The notes under the pieces: generated by a model
The model's database searches: none
What the model was told of the DNA's origin: nothing
Seen by the model: only the letters and a program-made list of their open reading frames with translations
Program-made: the position numbers and the translations under genes
Assembly (NCBI GenBank): GCA_017620015.1
Contig: JAFZRE010000033.1
Location: 272,530 to 336,529 of the forward strand
DNA length: 64,000 nucleotides
From: Bacteroidales bacterium
GTDB lineage: Bacteria; Bacteroidota; Bacteroidia; Bacteroidales; ML635J-15
Direction of reading: 5' to 3'
Shown here: positions 44,704 through 55,464 of the stretch, one piece after another
Numbering within the stretch: position 1 is the stretch's first letter
Layout of the letters: each line of letters starts with the position of its first letter

Positions 44704-45948
44704 TTAATTAATACTTTCTTTTACTCTTTTTGCAACAAGGTTAACTTCGCTTATTTGAGATTCACTATAATTTAGTTTAGTCATATAAGACAACCAACCT
44801 GTGACAAAGTCATTTATTGCTAAATGAATTTCGTTTACAATGATGACATTTTGGTCTAATTCAACATTTTTCTGATTAATTTCAGCATCTATCCTTGCTA
44901 TTTCATTATTTAGAGTTTGAATCTCACTGTTAATCGTATTGCATTGTTGTTTTGATGCAGCAATTCTATCTTCAAAATTTCTGATTGAAACACCAACCCT
45001 ATCCAACTTATAATAAGCATCCATTACGAAATTAAATACAAGTCCCCATATTACATAAACAACAAATCCAGAAAATATTATCAACCAAAACCTAACATCA
45101 GATGCAGCAATTGAAACAGAAAACGGTGGATCGGTAATAATCCTATTCAAATCGTAAATTTTTTCATCTATTGAATATGCTAGTATTGCATCAAAAAGAA
45201 ATGTCACTATTAAAAGAAATACAATCTTTAAAATAGACCAAGTCTTTTTTACGGCATTTCCTTTCTCCTTTTTATTATTATCCGAAAAACGATGAATAAG
45301 ATAACCCAACCCCAAAAATACTGCAGGAATAAGGCAAATCAACAAAAGTTCAGTCCAACTCTCATTCCAAGCCTTCTGCAAAGCTTGAGCATCAAAGATT
45401 GCTTCTACAACACCGCTATTACTTATTGTAAATTCCTTAAAAAAAGCAGAATACGATGTCGAACTATAAAACACGAACAAATAACCTGTCAACATCAATA
45501 TTATAAATAGACCTATAAAGAAGTTTGCCTTGCTCGGAGATTCCCCACCAAGCACCTGAGATGGATTTTCTCTTATTTCAGCAATTTTTCTCCTATAATC
45601 TTCAATTTTCTTTTCTTCAAAAGCCAAGGCCTTTTCTTTTGCATCCAAATCATTACTCTTTTGTTTTTTCTGCCCTCTCAAATCTTCTATTTCCTTTTGA
45701 ATCTTTACTCGATGTTGCTCTATAAGATTTTGATTCTGTGTCATTTCTGTCGTCTTACGAGAAACAACAGATAGCAAACATGGCTCTAAAGTATCTATAT
45801 TAGCACGACAGTCCCCAGCCCGAACATATCCAAAATCGTGATATGTCATTTCTGCTTTTATAGCACTAGAAGAATTCCCTTCTGAAGGTTTATCTTCTTT
45901 AGGCGTCAAAAGGGATTTTAAATCTTTAACATTTTCAACGATACTCAT
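44704..45948 (-). CDS. Coiled-coil protein with four transmembrane helices
   Basis: A 414-aa protein. The N-terminal cytoplasmic part contains a coiled coil (about 80-140, EMTQNQNLIEQHRVKIQKEIEDLRG). Helices follow near 150-165, 200-220, 245-265 and 290-315. A second coiled coil (325-375, RIAASKQQCNTINSEIQTLNNEIARIDAEI) leads to the C-terminus. VTFLFDAILAYSIDEKIY recalls DUF4407-like membrane proteins. Function unknown. It lies between a TerB-like gene and a VWA gene, which suggests a membrane complex that links a cytoplasmic and an outer face. Confidence 0.65.
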   Translation of the reverse strand: MSIVENVKDLKSLLTPKEDKPSEGNSSSAIKAEMTYHDFGYVRAGDCRANIDTLEPCLLSVVSRKTTEMTQNQNLIEQHRVKIQKEIEDLRGQKKQKSNDLDAKEKALAFEEKKIEDYRRKIAEIRENPSQVLGGESPSKANFFIGLFIILMLTGYLFVFYSSTSYSAFFKEFTISNSGVVEAIFDAQALQKAWNESWTELLLICLIPAVFLGLGYLIHRFSDNNKKEKGNAVKKTWSILKIVFLLIVTFLFDAILAYSIDEKIYDLNRIITDPPFSVSIAASDVRFWLIIFSGFVVYVIWGLVFNFVMDAYYKLDRVGVSIRNFEDRIAASKQQCNTINSEIQTLNNEIARIDAEINQKNVELDQNVIIVNEIHLAINDFVTGWLSYMTKLNYSESQISEVNLVAKRVKESIN

Positions 45949-45950
45949 AA

Positions 45951-46358
45951 TCAATCTTTTAATTTGTTCAACAATTCATCTTCAGATGTTCCTTTCCTTA
46001 CTTCCTCAAGAAGAAAATTAGTTATCGCCATAGCATTTTCCTCTCTAAAGCCAAACCTTGTACAAAATTTTGCTATGCACTCAATCTCCTCTGGTTCAAT
46101 AATGCCATCAGCCCAAGCCATTCTTGTCAAGTCGTACAATACAGCAACTTTCTCTTCTATTGTCTTTGGCGAACTATCGACAGATTTTGATTCTGCGAAA
46201 CCGCTTGCATTCAATATGTTGCTATTCAATTCCTTTCTAGTTACGCCACGCTCTTCTGCAATCTTATACAGAAGCTCCAATTCTCTAGGGTCAAAGTCCA
46301 TATCTGACAACGCCAAGCTTAACAAACTCAAAAAATGATTTTTTAAATTTTCATCCAT
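45951..46358 (-). CDS. TerB-like protein
   Basis: A 135-aa all-helical protein with a TerB-type core: FLSLLSLALSDMDFDPRELELLYKIAEERGV in the first half and LYDLTRMAWADGIIEPEEIECIAKFCTRFGF in the second, with the paired acidic D-G-x-I-x-x-x-E motif. TerB domains occur in tellurite and phage-stress operons and bind metal in some cases. First gene of the three-gene operon. Its ATG lies about 35 bp beyond the terminator of the small RNA at 46393, with no good -7 box between them, so some read-through is possible. Confidence 0.75.
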   Translation of the reverse strand: MDENLKNHFLSLLSLALSDMDFDPRELELLYKIAEERGVTRKELNSNILNASGFAESKSVDSSPKTIEEKVAVLYDLTRMAWADGIIEPEEIECIAKFCTRFGFREENAMAITNFLLEEVRKGTSEDELLNKLKD

Positions 46359-46392
46359 ATACCTATAATTTTAATTCCAAACTACTATATAC

Positions 46393-46629
46393 AAAAAAAA
46401 GCGTGATACTCAACATATCCGCTCCTGTAGGTGTTTGGCGTAACCTGAATCCCCGAATAAGTCAAATCTCACGCCCTATACGCGAGTCTTGCCTTAACTG
46501 GGATTCTTCTTTCTATTTAGTCGCCAAACTTTACAGGAGAAGAAAAGCTAAATGCTTCCAATTATGTCGTCTTTACTGCTATCTCTTCAAATTTCTGTCG
46601 TTTTTTAATTGTTAAACACTATTATTGTT
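46393..46629 (-). ncRNA. Structured small RNA, 6S-like rod
   Basis: On the minus strand a -7 box TATATTTG (46638-46645) is followed by about 235 nt without an ORF, ending in a GCG...CGC hairpin and eight T (46393-46422). The ends of the rod pair: CTCCTGTA (46532-46539 reversed) with TACAGGAG (46422-46429), and TTTGGCG with CGCCAAA just inside. Further in, GAATCCC (46500-46506 reversed) pairs with GGGATTC (46447-46453). Then CTCGCG pairs with CGTGAG around a TATAGGG loop. A wide unpaired bubble separates the outer and inner stems. This long rod with a central bubble is the shape of 6S RNA. Identity with 6S or with a known Bacteroidales RNA motif was not tested. Confidence 0.6.
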
Positions 46630-46755
46630 TCAATTCGCAAATATATGCAATTATTTTTTCTCACACAACAACATTTTTCCCAGACAAAAGATTTTTTCCT
46701 TCCATTTATCCAAGTCAGATTTTATTGCTAACTTTGCCACGCAAATAAAAATAAT

Positions 46756-48072
46756 ATGGCAAGAAAATATCCAGAAAAATATGGTCCGCTGCTGTTGCTT
46801 GATGCTGGACTTATTACTGTTTTTACGGCTATCGTAGTCGTATTTATGTGGAGCATAATCGATTCAGTTGACCTGTTCAACCCATTCGACGACTACATCG
46901 ACAACTTCGACTACAGCGACCTCGTTTATTCGGAAATGAGCCGCAAGGACGACATCTATAAGACCGATACCAATATATATATAGTAAACATTGGCGACCT
47001 CAGCCGCGGCGAACTTGCCCAGAAGATAAACATCATCGAGAAGTTCGAGCCACGAGTAATCGGTATCGATGCAGTATTCAAGGAACCGAAAAACGGCAAC
47101 ATCCAGGAAATAATGGAAGACATGGCGCTTAAGCAGGCCTTGAACGCCAAACAAAACATAGTGATGGGATCGTTCGGCATATACGACGAAGAAGACCCAG
47201 ACAAGGCTGTAGGTGTTATCCGCACAAACGAATTCTTCGGAGACCTGCCCTACGGACACTGCGAACTGCAGAACGAGCCTCTAACCTGCCGCGAATTCGA
47301 CAAGTTCATTCGTTTTACCGACTCGATAACCCACGACACCGTAACAATAAACGCCTTCTCGGCAGCAATCGTCAGCATGTACGACAACGAAATGTTCATG
47401 CGCTTCGCAAAACGAAACAAGAAGCAGCTCGAAAGCATCAACTACCGTGGCGGCAGTATGCCATTCATAAAGATTGACTACGAAGACGTCAACGACTCGT
47501 GCAACTTGAGCATGCTCAAGGACAAGATTGTGCTTATGGGCTATCTCGGAATGTACAAGGGTGCACCAATGGATACGATAGATGCCTTCTTCACACCACT
47601 GGAACGATGCGACGGCTACGATGCCAAGGGAATCGAAATCCACGCACATGCCATCAGCATGATAATGAACGACGACTGCCTAGTAACACTTGAGCCTTGG
47701 CAAAATAAAGCCATAGCGTTCATAATAACATTCTTCTTTGTTTTGTGGCTGGTTTACTGGTATGTGTTCGGTGCCAAGTTCTTCGATATACTCTCTAAAC
47801 CAATACAATTTTTACTTATTGCAGTAGTTTTGCTAATTTCTTATTACGTAATGAAAGAGTTTGGCATAAAAGTTGATATGATGCCTACTGGAATTATGTT
47901 GATATTCTGTATTGAAGTTTTGTATTTGTACGAAGAAACATTAGAATTATTTAAGATAGATTCATTTATAACGCAAACATTTAAATACACGAAAGATGAA
48001 AGGAATAAAGTTTTACGCAGCATTGTTAGGTTTGAGTTTATTCGCAATAAGTTTAAGCGCTCAGACAAGTGA
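46756..48072 (+). CDS. CHASE2 sensor protein without output domain
   Basis: A 438-aa membrane protein. One N-terminal helix (LLLLDAGLITVFTAIVVVFMW), then a CHASE2 periplasmic domain (70-310: IYIVNIGDLSRGELAQKINIIEKFEPRVIGIDAVF, DKIVLMGYLG, GIEIHAHAISMIMN), then three helices (KAIAFIITFFFVLWLVYWYVFG onward). The C-terminal 60 residues are short and carry no kinase, cyclase or GGDEF domain. Any signal must therefore pass to another protein. The next gene overlaps it by 77 bp and may encode the partner. Confidence 0.85.
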   Translation: MARKYPEKYGPLLLLDAGLITVFTAIVVVFMWSIIDSVDLFNPFDDYIDNFDYSDLVYSEMSRKDDIYKTDTNIYIVNIGDLSRGELAQKINIIEKFEPRVIGIDAVFKEPKNGNIQEIMEDMALKQALNAKQNIVMGSFGIYDEEDPDKAVGVIRTNEFFGDLPYGHCELQNEPLTCREFDKFIRFTDSITHDTVTINAFSAAIVSMYDNEMFMRFAKRNKKQLESINYRGGSMPFIKIDYEDVNDSCNLSMLKDKIVLMGYLGMYKGAPMDTIDAFFTPLERCDGYDAKGIEIHAHAISMIMNDDCLVTLEPWQNKAIAFIITFFFVLWLVYWYVFGAKFFDILSKPIQFLLIAVVLLISYYVMKEFGIKVDMMPTGIMLIFCIEVLYLYEETLELFKIDSFITQTFKYTKDERNKVLRSIVRFEFIRNKFKRSDK

Positions 48073-48799
48073 ATATAAGGTTTTCTACTTCTCGGGAAGC
48101 CCGAAGATTGTTGACAAGAAGGTAGAAACCAACCTCGTGAGGGACAGCTACATATCTTCGAAGAGTTCGTTGAAGGTTCCTGCTGGCTCGTACGTTGTGC
48201 TTACCAACAAGAACGACGTTCCAATGGGAATCAACACTCCTGGAACCTATTCAGTTCCAGACCTTAACAAGATTTACGAAGATGTAGGCAACAGCAACCT
48301 TACTCAGGAATTCTTCAACTACATCGCAAACAATATGATCCAGAATTCGCAGAAGGAACGTAAGAGCGGTGGCGTTTACCGTGCTGTAGGTGACATCATC
48401 AGAGACCCGTTCGACGATGCAATGGTTATCGAAAATTATGTTGTTCTCAACTGGGCAAATCCTAAGCAGAAGAAATTATACCTGAAGATTTACGACGACG
48501 AATCTGGCGAACCAGTAATCGACAACTACGCAACAACCGACAGCGCATTCGTTGTTAAGTTTGACGAAAAGATTTACCAGAAAGGTAAAAAGTACTCTTG
48601 GATTGTAAGCCCAACTTCAAGCGATCCAGACCAAGGTACAATCCTCAGAACTTTCACTTTCGCCGATGACGAATGGAAGAAAGAATACCAGAAGGAAGTT
48701 GACGAAATCAACAAGACTGATAACGAATATATGAGAAAAATCAAGCTCATAAGACTGTCGCTTGAAAAGAACATTTACCCGATACTTGAAATGTATTAG
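47996..48799 (+). CDS. Exported protein paired with CHASE2
   Basis: A 267-aa protein with a clear signal peptide (MKGIKFYAALLGLSLFAISLSA), which fixes the start inside the 3' end of the CHASE2 gene in another frame. The mature part is beta-rich (YKVFYFSGSPKIVDKKVETNLVRDSYISSKSSLKVPAGSYVVL) and ends in a charged helix (EYQKEVDEINKTDNEYMRKI). The N-terminal segment resembles regulatory FecR-like beta domains, only weakly. Translational coupling with CHASE2 is likely. Terminator at 48819. Confidence 0.75.
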   Translation: MKGIKFYAALLGLSLFAISLSAQTSEYKVFYFSGSPKIVDKKVETNLVRDSYISSKSSLKVPAGSYVVLTNKNDVPMGINTPGTYSVPDLNKIYEDVGNSNLTQEFFNYIANNMIQNSQKERKSGGVYRAVGDIIRDPFDDAMVIENYVVLNWANPKQKKLYLKIYDDESGEPVIDNYATTDSAFVVKFDEKIYQKGKKYSWIVSPTSSDPDQGTILRTFTFADDEWKKEYQKEVDEINKTDNEYMRKIKLIRLSLEKNIYPILEMY

Positions 48800-48818
48800 G
48801 ATTAACAAATAACAATGC

Positions 48819-48849
48819 AAAAAACGCAACCTTTCGGTTGCGTTTTTTT
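48819..48849. terminator. Bidirectional intrinsic terminator
   Basis: AAAAAACGCAACC, loop TTTC, GGTTGCGTTTTTTT. A and T tracts on both sides serve the convergent genes at 47996 and 48865. Confidence 0.92.
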
Positions 48850-48864
48850 GTTTATAACAAAACA

Positions 48865-49503
48865 TTAGCGTTTTCTTATCAGCATAAGTCCATCCCTCAC
48901 AGGAAGTATAATCTTCTCGACATCTTCCCGCTTTGAAATATAGTCGTTGAAAGCCATAATGCCGTGAGTAAAATGGTCGTTAGAAGCAGTTTCGGTAAAA
49001 ATCTTGTCGTACCATATCACATTGTCGGCGATAATCAGTCCATCGGGAGCAAGCTTTGACAAAGCCGCCTCGAAATACGAAATGTACTCGGTTTTGTCTC
49101 CGTCAATGAAAATCAAGTCAAAGTGTCCGTCGAGAGTTGGAATAACTTCCGAAGCATCACCGACAATCGGCACTATCCTATCCTGCAATCCAGCCTTTTC
49201 AAAATACTTCGATGACAGCCATTCAATCTCATCGTTGATTTCAATGGTGACAAGCTGACCATCGGAAGGCAAGGCACGAGCCATACAAATTGCCGAATAC
49301 CCTGCGTATGTGCCTATTTCAAGAACACGCTTTGCCTTGCTCATCTTTATCAGCATTGCCAACAGATGTCCCTGATAGCAACCAGAAAGCATCTTGGGAT
49401 GAATCTGAGTCAAGGCAGTTTCACGTTCCAATGCACGAAGCAGGTCGTCTTCAACACAACCGAAATTCTCAATATATTCAAAACGTATATCCTCAGTGCT
49501 CAT
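48865..49503 (-). CDS. O-methyltransferase (caffeoyl-CoA OMT family)
   Basis: A 212-aa SAM-dependent methyltransferase. Motif I is RVLEIGTYAGYSAICMA. The acidic loop LVTIEINDEI, the DLIFIDGDKTEYISYF strand and the IIADNVIWYDK metal-site segment match class I cation-dependent O-methyltransferases. The substrate is unknown; catechol-like or tRNA wobble (TrmR-type) substrates are both known for this family. It is 1 bp from the M16 peptidase stop on the same strand. Confidence 0.88.
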   Translation of the reverse strand: MSTEDIRFEYIENFGCVEDDLLRALERETALTQIHPKMLSGCYQGHLLAMLIKMSKAKRVLEIGTYAGYSAICMARALPSDGQLVTIEINDEIEWLSSKYFEKAGLQDRIVPIVGDASEVIPTLDGHFDLIFIDGDKTEYISYFEAALSKLAPDGLIIADNVIWYDKIFTETASNDHFTHGIMAFNDYISKREDVEKIILPVRDGLMLIRKR

Positions 49504-49504
49504 T

Positions 49505-50722
49505 TTACAAGTATTTTATCGTAGAGAACTTATCGCGGACAAAAATCTCGTTGGCAACCTCCATAATGTCTTCAGCAGTAATCGCTTCGATCAGAGCAAC
49601 CGTTTCCTTGAAAGTTTCCGCCTTGCCATAGTTCAAGAACGACTTTGCCGTAGGAAACAGCATATTGGCATACGAACTGCACTCGATTGCCACCTGACCT
49701 ATCAACTGTTTCTTTGCCTTCGACAACTGAAGCACTCCCATTTTCTTCTTGCAGAAATTATCCAGTTCGCTGAATATCATATCAATGGCAAAGTCAACCT
49801 TCTCGTGGTCGGAACTGAAAAAAATGCTAAACAAACCGGTGTCCTGATATGTTGTGAAATTGGATTCTATATTATAAGAAAGTCCATGATGTTCACGAAG
49901 TTGCATATTAAGACGAGAATTCATTCCCGGACCAGCCAGCACATTCGAAAGCAAAAACATCGGCACACGCTTGGCATCGCTGTACGAATAGCAATAATTC
50001 CCTATTATCGTATTGGCCTGCATCCCCTTCTTTTTCACCACCTTGTCAAACTTTACCGACATGTTAAACGGTAATCTTTCAAAACTACGCAAGCTTACAG
50101 CATTCTGCCCCAAATGTTTTTCGCAAATCCGCACAAGCCTACGGAAATCAATGTCTCCAATGGAACAGAAAACCATCTGGTCGGTATTGTACTTTGATCC
50201 GACAAACTCCAAGAAATCCTCAGTGCGAAATTTTGAAATCGACTTTTTTGTACCAAGAATATTATGTCCAAGCGGATGATTGGCGAACATTTCCGACTCA
50301 AACTCATCAAAAATATTTTCCGACGGATTATCCTTATAGGTATTTATCTCATCAACAATGACATCGCACTCCTTTTCAATCTCGCGCTGCGGGAAAACAG
50401 AATTGAAAACCACATCGTTAAGCAGTTCTACCGCCCGTTCGTAAAACTCTACAAGAAAACTCGACGACACGCAGGTTTCCTCTTTTGTCGTATAAGCATC
50501 GACCTCACCACCAACAGATTCCATTCTATTTAGCAAATGATAGGCCTTGCGTTTGCCAGTCCCCTTGAAAAGCATATGTTCGGTAAAATGCGCCATTCCT
50601 AGCTGACGTTCGCTTTCGTCTCGCGTTCCCGTGTTCATAAGCATACAGCAGTGAGCCACATCGGATTTTACCCGATAGTGTATAATGCGTATTCCGTTTC
50701 CCAATGTTAAGGTTTCGTACAC
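49505..50722 (-). CDS. M16 family zinc peptidase
   Basis: A 405-aa protein of the mitochondrial-processing-peptidase type. The inverted zinc motif HFTEH lies in GMAHFTEHMLFKGTGKRKA, with the distal Glu in the REIEKECDVIVDEI helix. The C-terminal half is the second M16 fold. Start GTG 50722 (VYETLTLGNGIRIIHY) is preferred because the in-frame ATG at 50773 would place the -7 box TATTTTTG inside the coding region. It precedes the O-methyltransferase gene on the same transcript. Confidence 0.9.
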   Translation of the reverse strand: MYETLTLGNGIRIIHYRVKSDVAHCCMLMNTGTRDESERQLGMAHFTEHMLFKGTGKRKAYHLLNRMESVGGEVDAYTTKEETCVSSSFLVEFYERAVELLNDVVFNSVFPQREIEKECDVIVDEINTYKDNPSENIFDEFESEMFANHPLGHNILGTKKSISKFRTEDFLEFVGSKYNTDQMVFCSIGDIDFRRLVRICEKHLGQNAVSLRSFERLPFNMSVKFDKVVKKKGMQANTIIGNYCYSYSDAKRVPMFLLSNVLAGPGMNSRLNMQLREHHGLSYNIESNFTTYQDTGLFSIFFSSDHEKVDFAIDMIFSELDNFCKKKMGVLQLSKAKKQLIGQVAIECSSYANMLFPTAKSFLNYGKAETFKETVALIEAITAEDIMEVANEIFVRDKFSTIKYL

Positions 50723-50792
50723 TCTAAAAAATTTTGCGCAAAAATAAGCATTTAAGATGAGTTTCACACACACATAATTTTTTCAAATTAAG

Positions 50793-50800
50793 TATATTTG
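50793..50800 (+). promoter_or_regulatory. -7 box TATATTTG of the Pmp3 gene
   Basis: Consensus -7 element 23 bp before the ATG at 50824. It faces away from the M16 promoter. Confidence 0.65.
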
Positions 50801-50823
50801 CATCGTAAAAAAATATGTAATTT

Positions 50824-50976
50824 ATGTCGTGCCTCCGCGTAATACTCGCAATCATATTTCCACCATTGGCAGTAATCGACCAAGGATGCGGTTCGTTTGT
50901 TATAGTCTTCCTTCTAACCTTATGCGGTTGGATACCAGGTGTAATAGGCGCTTTGATCATACTTAACAAAGACTGA
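50824..50976 (+). CDS. YqaE/Pmp3 family small membrane protein
   Basis: A 50-aa two-helix protein, too short for usual ORF cut-offs but unmistakable: MSCLRVILAIIFPPLAVIDQ, then GCGSFVIVFLLTLCGWIPGV and IGALIILNKD. The family (UPF0057/Pmp3) is linked to membrane potential and stress tolerance. A -7 box lies 23 bp upstream. Confidence 0.92.
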   Translation: MSCLRVILAIIFPPLAVIDQGCGSFVIVFLLTLCGWIPGVIGALIILNKD

Positions 50977-51024
50977 TATTTTTTGGTATCTATATACAAG
51001 TTGACTAAATTTTACCACGCTTCT

Positions 51025-51324
51025 GTCATTCCACAAGTCAGAATGTTTTTTTTAGCCGAAGGCAGAGCAAACTTGTTTGATATGTTAAGGCGCATAAAAA
51101 CATCTGCAAGGCAAACATACACGCGATACGGAACGGGGAGCGTTGTAATGTTCGGCTATGCGGAACTCCTTCACGAAACGAAGTGAGCAATCTCCCCTTA
51201 GTACACAAAGGAGATTGGCTGCGCCGAGCTAAAGGTGCCGTATAAACAGGCTCACACGACACGTTCCTTAGTCGGTTCGCTTTGTTTTACGGAAACATGG
51301 TTCACGAAGCTTGCGAGTAATGAC
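51025..51324. repeat. 300-bp GTCATT repeat, copy C
   Basis: Bounded by GTCATT (51025) and AATGAC (51319-51324). The core is the reverse complement of copy B (26007-26307), and one end is shared with copy A (10481). It fills most of the gap between the Pmp3 gene and the small lipoprotein. No gene is credited. Confidence 0.7.
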
Positions 51325-51484
51325 GAAGAGAAACAAAACAGATGCAATGTTCTATATGTCAACACGTATATAGTTGCATATTTTTTTTACAATAAATTAG
51401 CAATCCTTATTGTAATCTACAAATAAATATTATCTTTGCAGATATTATACAAAAGTGATAATATTTAACTAAACAATAAGAATC

Positions 51485-51700
51485 ATGAAAAAGTTATTGC
51501 TCATTATCATTGCTTTGGGAACCATCGTTCTCGCAAGTTCGTGTGGAAAAGGCACAAAGAAATGCCATTGCGACAATTATCAGTACGGCACAATTTTAAA
51601 CAGTTTCGACTGCACAACAGAAGATTATAATGTAGAAAACTGCTCCGATATTACCGGTTTAGTGTACTATAACGGGAAAAACGGTTTGGAATGCTACTAA
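51485..51700 (+). CDS. Small Cys-rich lipoprotein
   Basis: A 71-aa protein with lipobox LASSC. The mature part has five more Cys (KKCHCDNYQYG, NSFDCTTEDYNVENC, LECY). AT-rich leader with a possible -7 TATCTTTG near 51431. Function unknown. Confidence 0.65.
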   Translation: MKKLLLIIIALGTIVLASSCGKGTKKCHCDNYQYGTILNSFDCTTEDYNVENCSDITGLVYYNGKNGLECY

Positions 51701-51789
51701 TCTTCTGCTAAAGAAGATGATAACTCACAAATATTTCCACAATCATAAGGTTGTGGAAATATTTGTATTGCACTAACTTACAAAGCATT

Positions 51790-52311
51790 ATGTCTCCATT
51801 CTTAAAATACATAGCCGACGAACAGCACTACAGCGAAGTGCTTTCAAAGCTGACAAGCGTAAAGCAAACATTATGGATTGGCACTGCCGACATCAAGGAC
51901 TTGTACATAAAGCAAGCAAATGATGTTGTTCCTATGCTTGGTGTTCTTGCTTCACTTCTGAAAAAAGGCATAGAGATTCGACTTATCCACGCCAAAGAAC
52001 CAGGAGAAAACTTCCGTGCAGACTTCGACCGATATCCGATTTTGGCAACTGGCCTTGAGCGTGTTCTTTGTCCTCGCGTACATTTCAAGATGCTGATATT
52101 CGACCTCGAATGCGCCTACATTGGCTCGGCAAACCTCACTGGCGCAGGAATAGGCATGAAAAGTCCGCAAAAGCGCAACTTCGAAGCTGGCATCTTTACC
52201 AACGACCCCGAAATTGTAGAATCTGCTATCAACCAGTTCGATAGAGTTTGGATGGGCGGCCACTGTGAAAAATGCGGTCGTCGAGAATTTTGTGGTGACA
52301 GGATAAAATAA
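51790..52311 (+). CDS. Phospholipase D-like protein, single HKD
   Basis: A 173-aa PLD-superfamily protein. One HKD motif (H98-F-K100 ... D105) lies in CPRVHFKMLIFDLECAYIGSANLTGAGIG, so the active form would be a dimer. The tail has CEKCGRREFC, a likely zinc site. Single-HKD proteins include nucleases (Nuc, BfiI) and lipid enzymes. The lack of a signal peptide favours a cytoplasmic, perhaps nucleic-acid role. Start ATG 51790. Confidence 0.8.
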   Translation: MSPFLKYIADEQHYSEVLSKLTSVKQTLWIGTADIKDLYIKQANDVVPMLGVLASLLKKGIEIRLIHAKEPGENFRADFDRYPILATGLERVLCPRVHFKMLIFDLECAYIGSANLTGAGIGMKSPQKRNFEAGIFTNDPEIVESAINQFDRVWMGGHCEKCGRREFCGDRIK

Positions 52312-52341
52312 AACTGGCTACACACAAAAATCACCAATTAA

Positions 52342-54675
<2,334 letters not shown>

Positions 54676-54689
54676 AAGCAAAAAGTTAA

Positions 54690-55367
54690 TTATTCTTCCA
54701 GCAAATCCGGTCTCAATGCCTTTGTACGTTCGTAGGCCAAATCTTCCTTCCATTCATCAATCTTGGCAAAATTGCCAGAAAGCAGAATATCAGGAACTTT
54801 CCAGCCGTTGAAGTCGGCAGGACGAGTATAGACTGGCGGTGCGAGAAGTCCATCCTGGAACGAATCGGACAAGGCCGACTGCTCGTCGCCAATGGCACCT
54901 GGGATAACGCGGATAATGCTGTCGCACATCATAGCGGCGGCAAGTTCGCCACCAGTAAGGACAAAGTCACCAATGCTAAACTCATCGTCTATAAGGTGTT
55001 CGCGAATGCGATAGTCGATGCCCTTGTAGTGTCCACAAAGGATTATAATGTTATTCATCATGCTTATGCGGTTGGCTTCCTTCTGCTTCCACGGCTTGCC
55101 GTCGGGCGAAGTATAAATAACAAGGTCGTAGTCGCGCTGCTTTTTCAAATCGTTGATACAGTTGTAGATAGGTTCTATCATCATCACCATGCCAGCCTCA
55201 CCGCCAAAGGCGTAGTCGTCAACCTGCTTGTGACGGCCAAGGCCGTATTCGCGCAGGTCGTGGATGTGAACTTCGGCAATTCCCTAGTCGGTTGCCCGCT
55301 TGATTATCGAATTGTTCAGCGGTCCATCAAGGATTTCGGGCAAAACGGTTATAATGTCAATTCGCAT
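54690..55367 (-). pseudogene. trmD: trmD, tRNA (guanine37-N1)-methyltransferase, with in-frame amber codon
   Basis: TrmD makes m1G37 in tRNA. Reading on the minus strand from ATG 55367 gives MRIDIITVLPEILDGPLNNS and IIKRATD, then TAG (55284-55286) at codon 28, then [20 protein letters not shown] and the rest in frame. The total would be 225 aa, the normal size. The SAM-binding knot ([16 protein letters not shown]) and the tail ([34 protein letters not shown]) are intact. Without the stop the gene looks normal. A restart at 55190 would lose the N-terminal 59 residues. TAG is used as a normal stop elsewhere in the window, so the code is not changed. A sequencing or assembly error, a suppressor, or true loss are all possible. 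Confidence 0.85.
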
Positions 55368-55381
55368 AAGCTATTTTTTTT

Positions 55382-55409
55382 GTTGAGTCGTGGCGCGCCG
55401 CGACTGTAC
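55382..55409. repeat. 28-bp REP-like palindrome B
   Basis: GTTGAGTCGTGGCG / CGCCGCGACTGTAC. Same flanks as the element at 55465 but a different core with pairing kept. Confidence 0.75.
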
Positions 55410-55464
55410 TATATTAAATATTTATATTTATTTATAAGTTTCTATGGGCTAAAGCCCGTTTATA

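Noticed and set aside
50724..50999. 91-codon ORF on the minus strand opposite the Pmp3 gene
   Set aside because: The plus strand encodes an obvious Pmp3 protein and the minus frame overlaps both its promoter and the M16 promoter.
54690..55190. Taking the 166-codon frame as a complete short trmD
   Set aside because: The in-frame N-terminal part upstream of it matches TrmD up to ATG 55367, interrupted only by one TAG.
55284..55286. Genome-wide recoding of TAG as a sense codon
   Set aside because: TAG ends the Fic gene (12175), the GH97 gene (54675) and the small membrane protein gene (36053) at sensible places.
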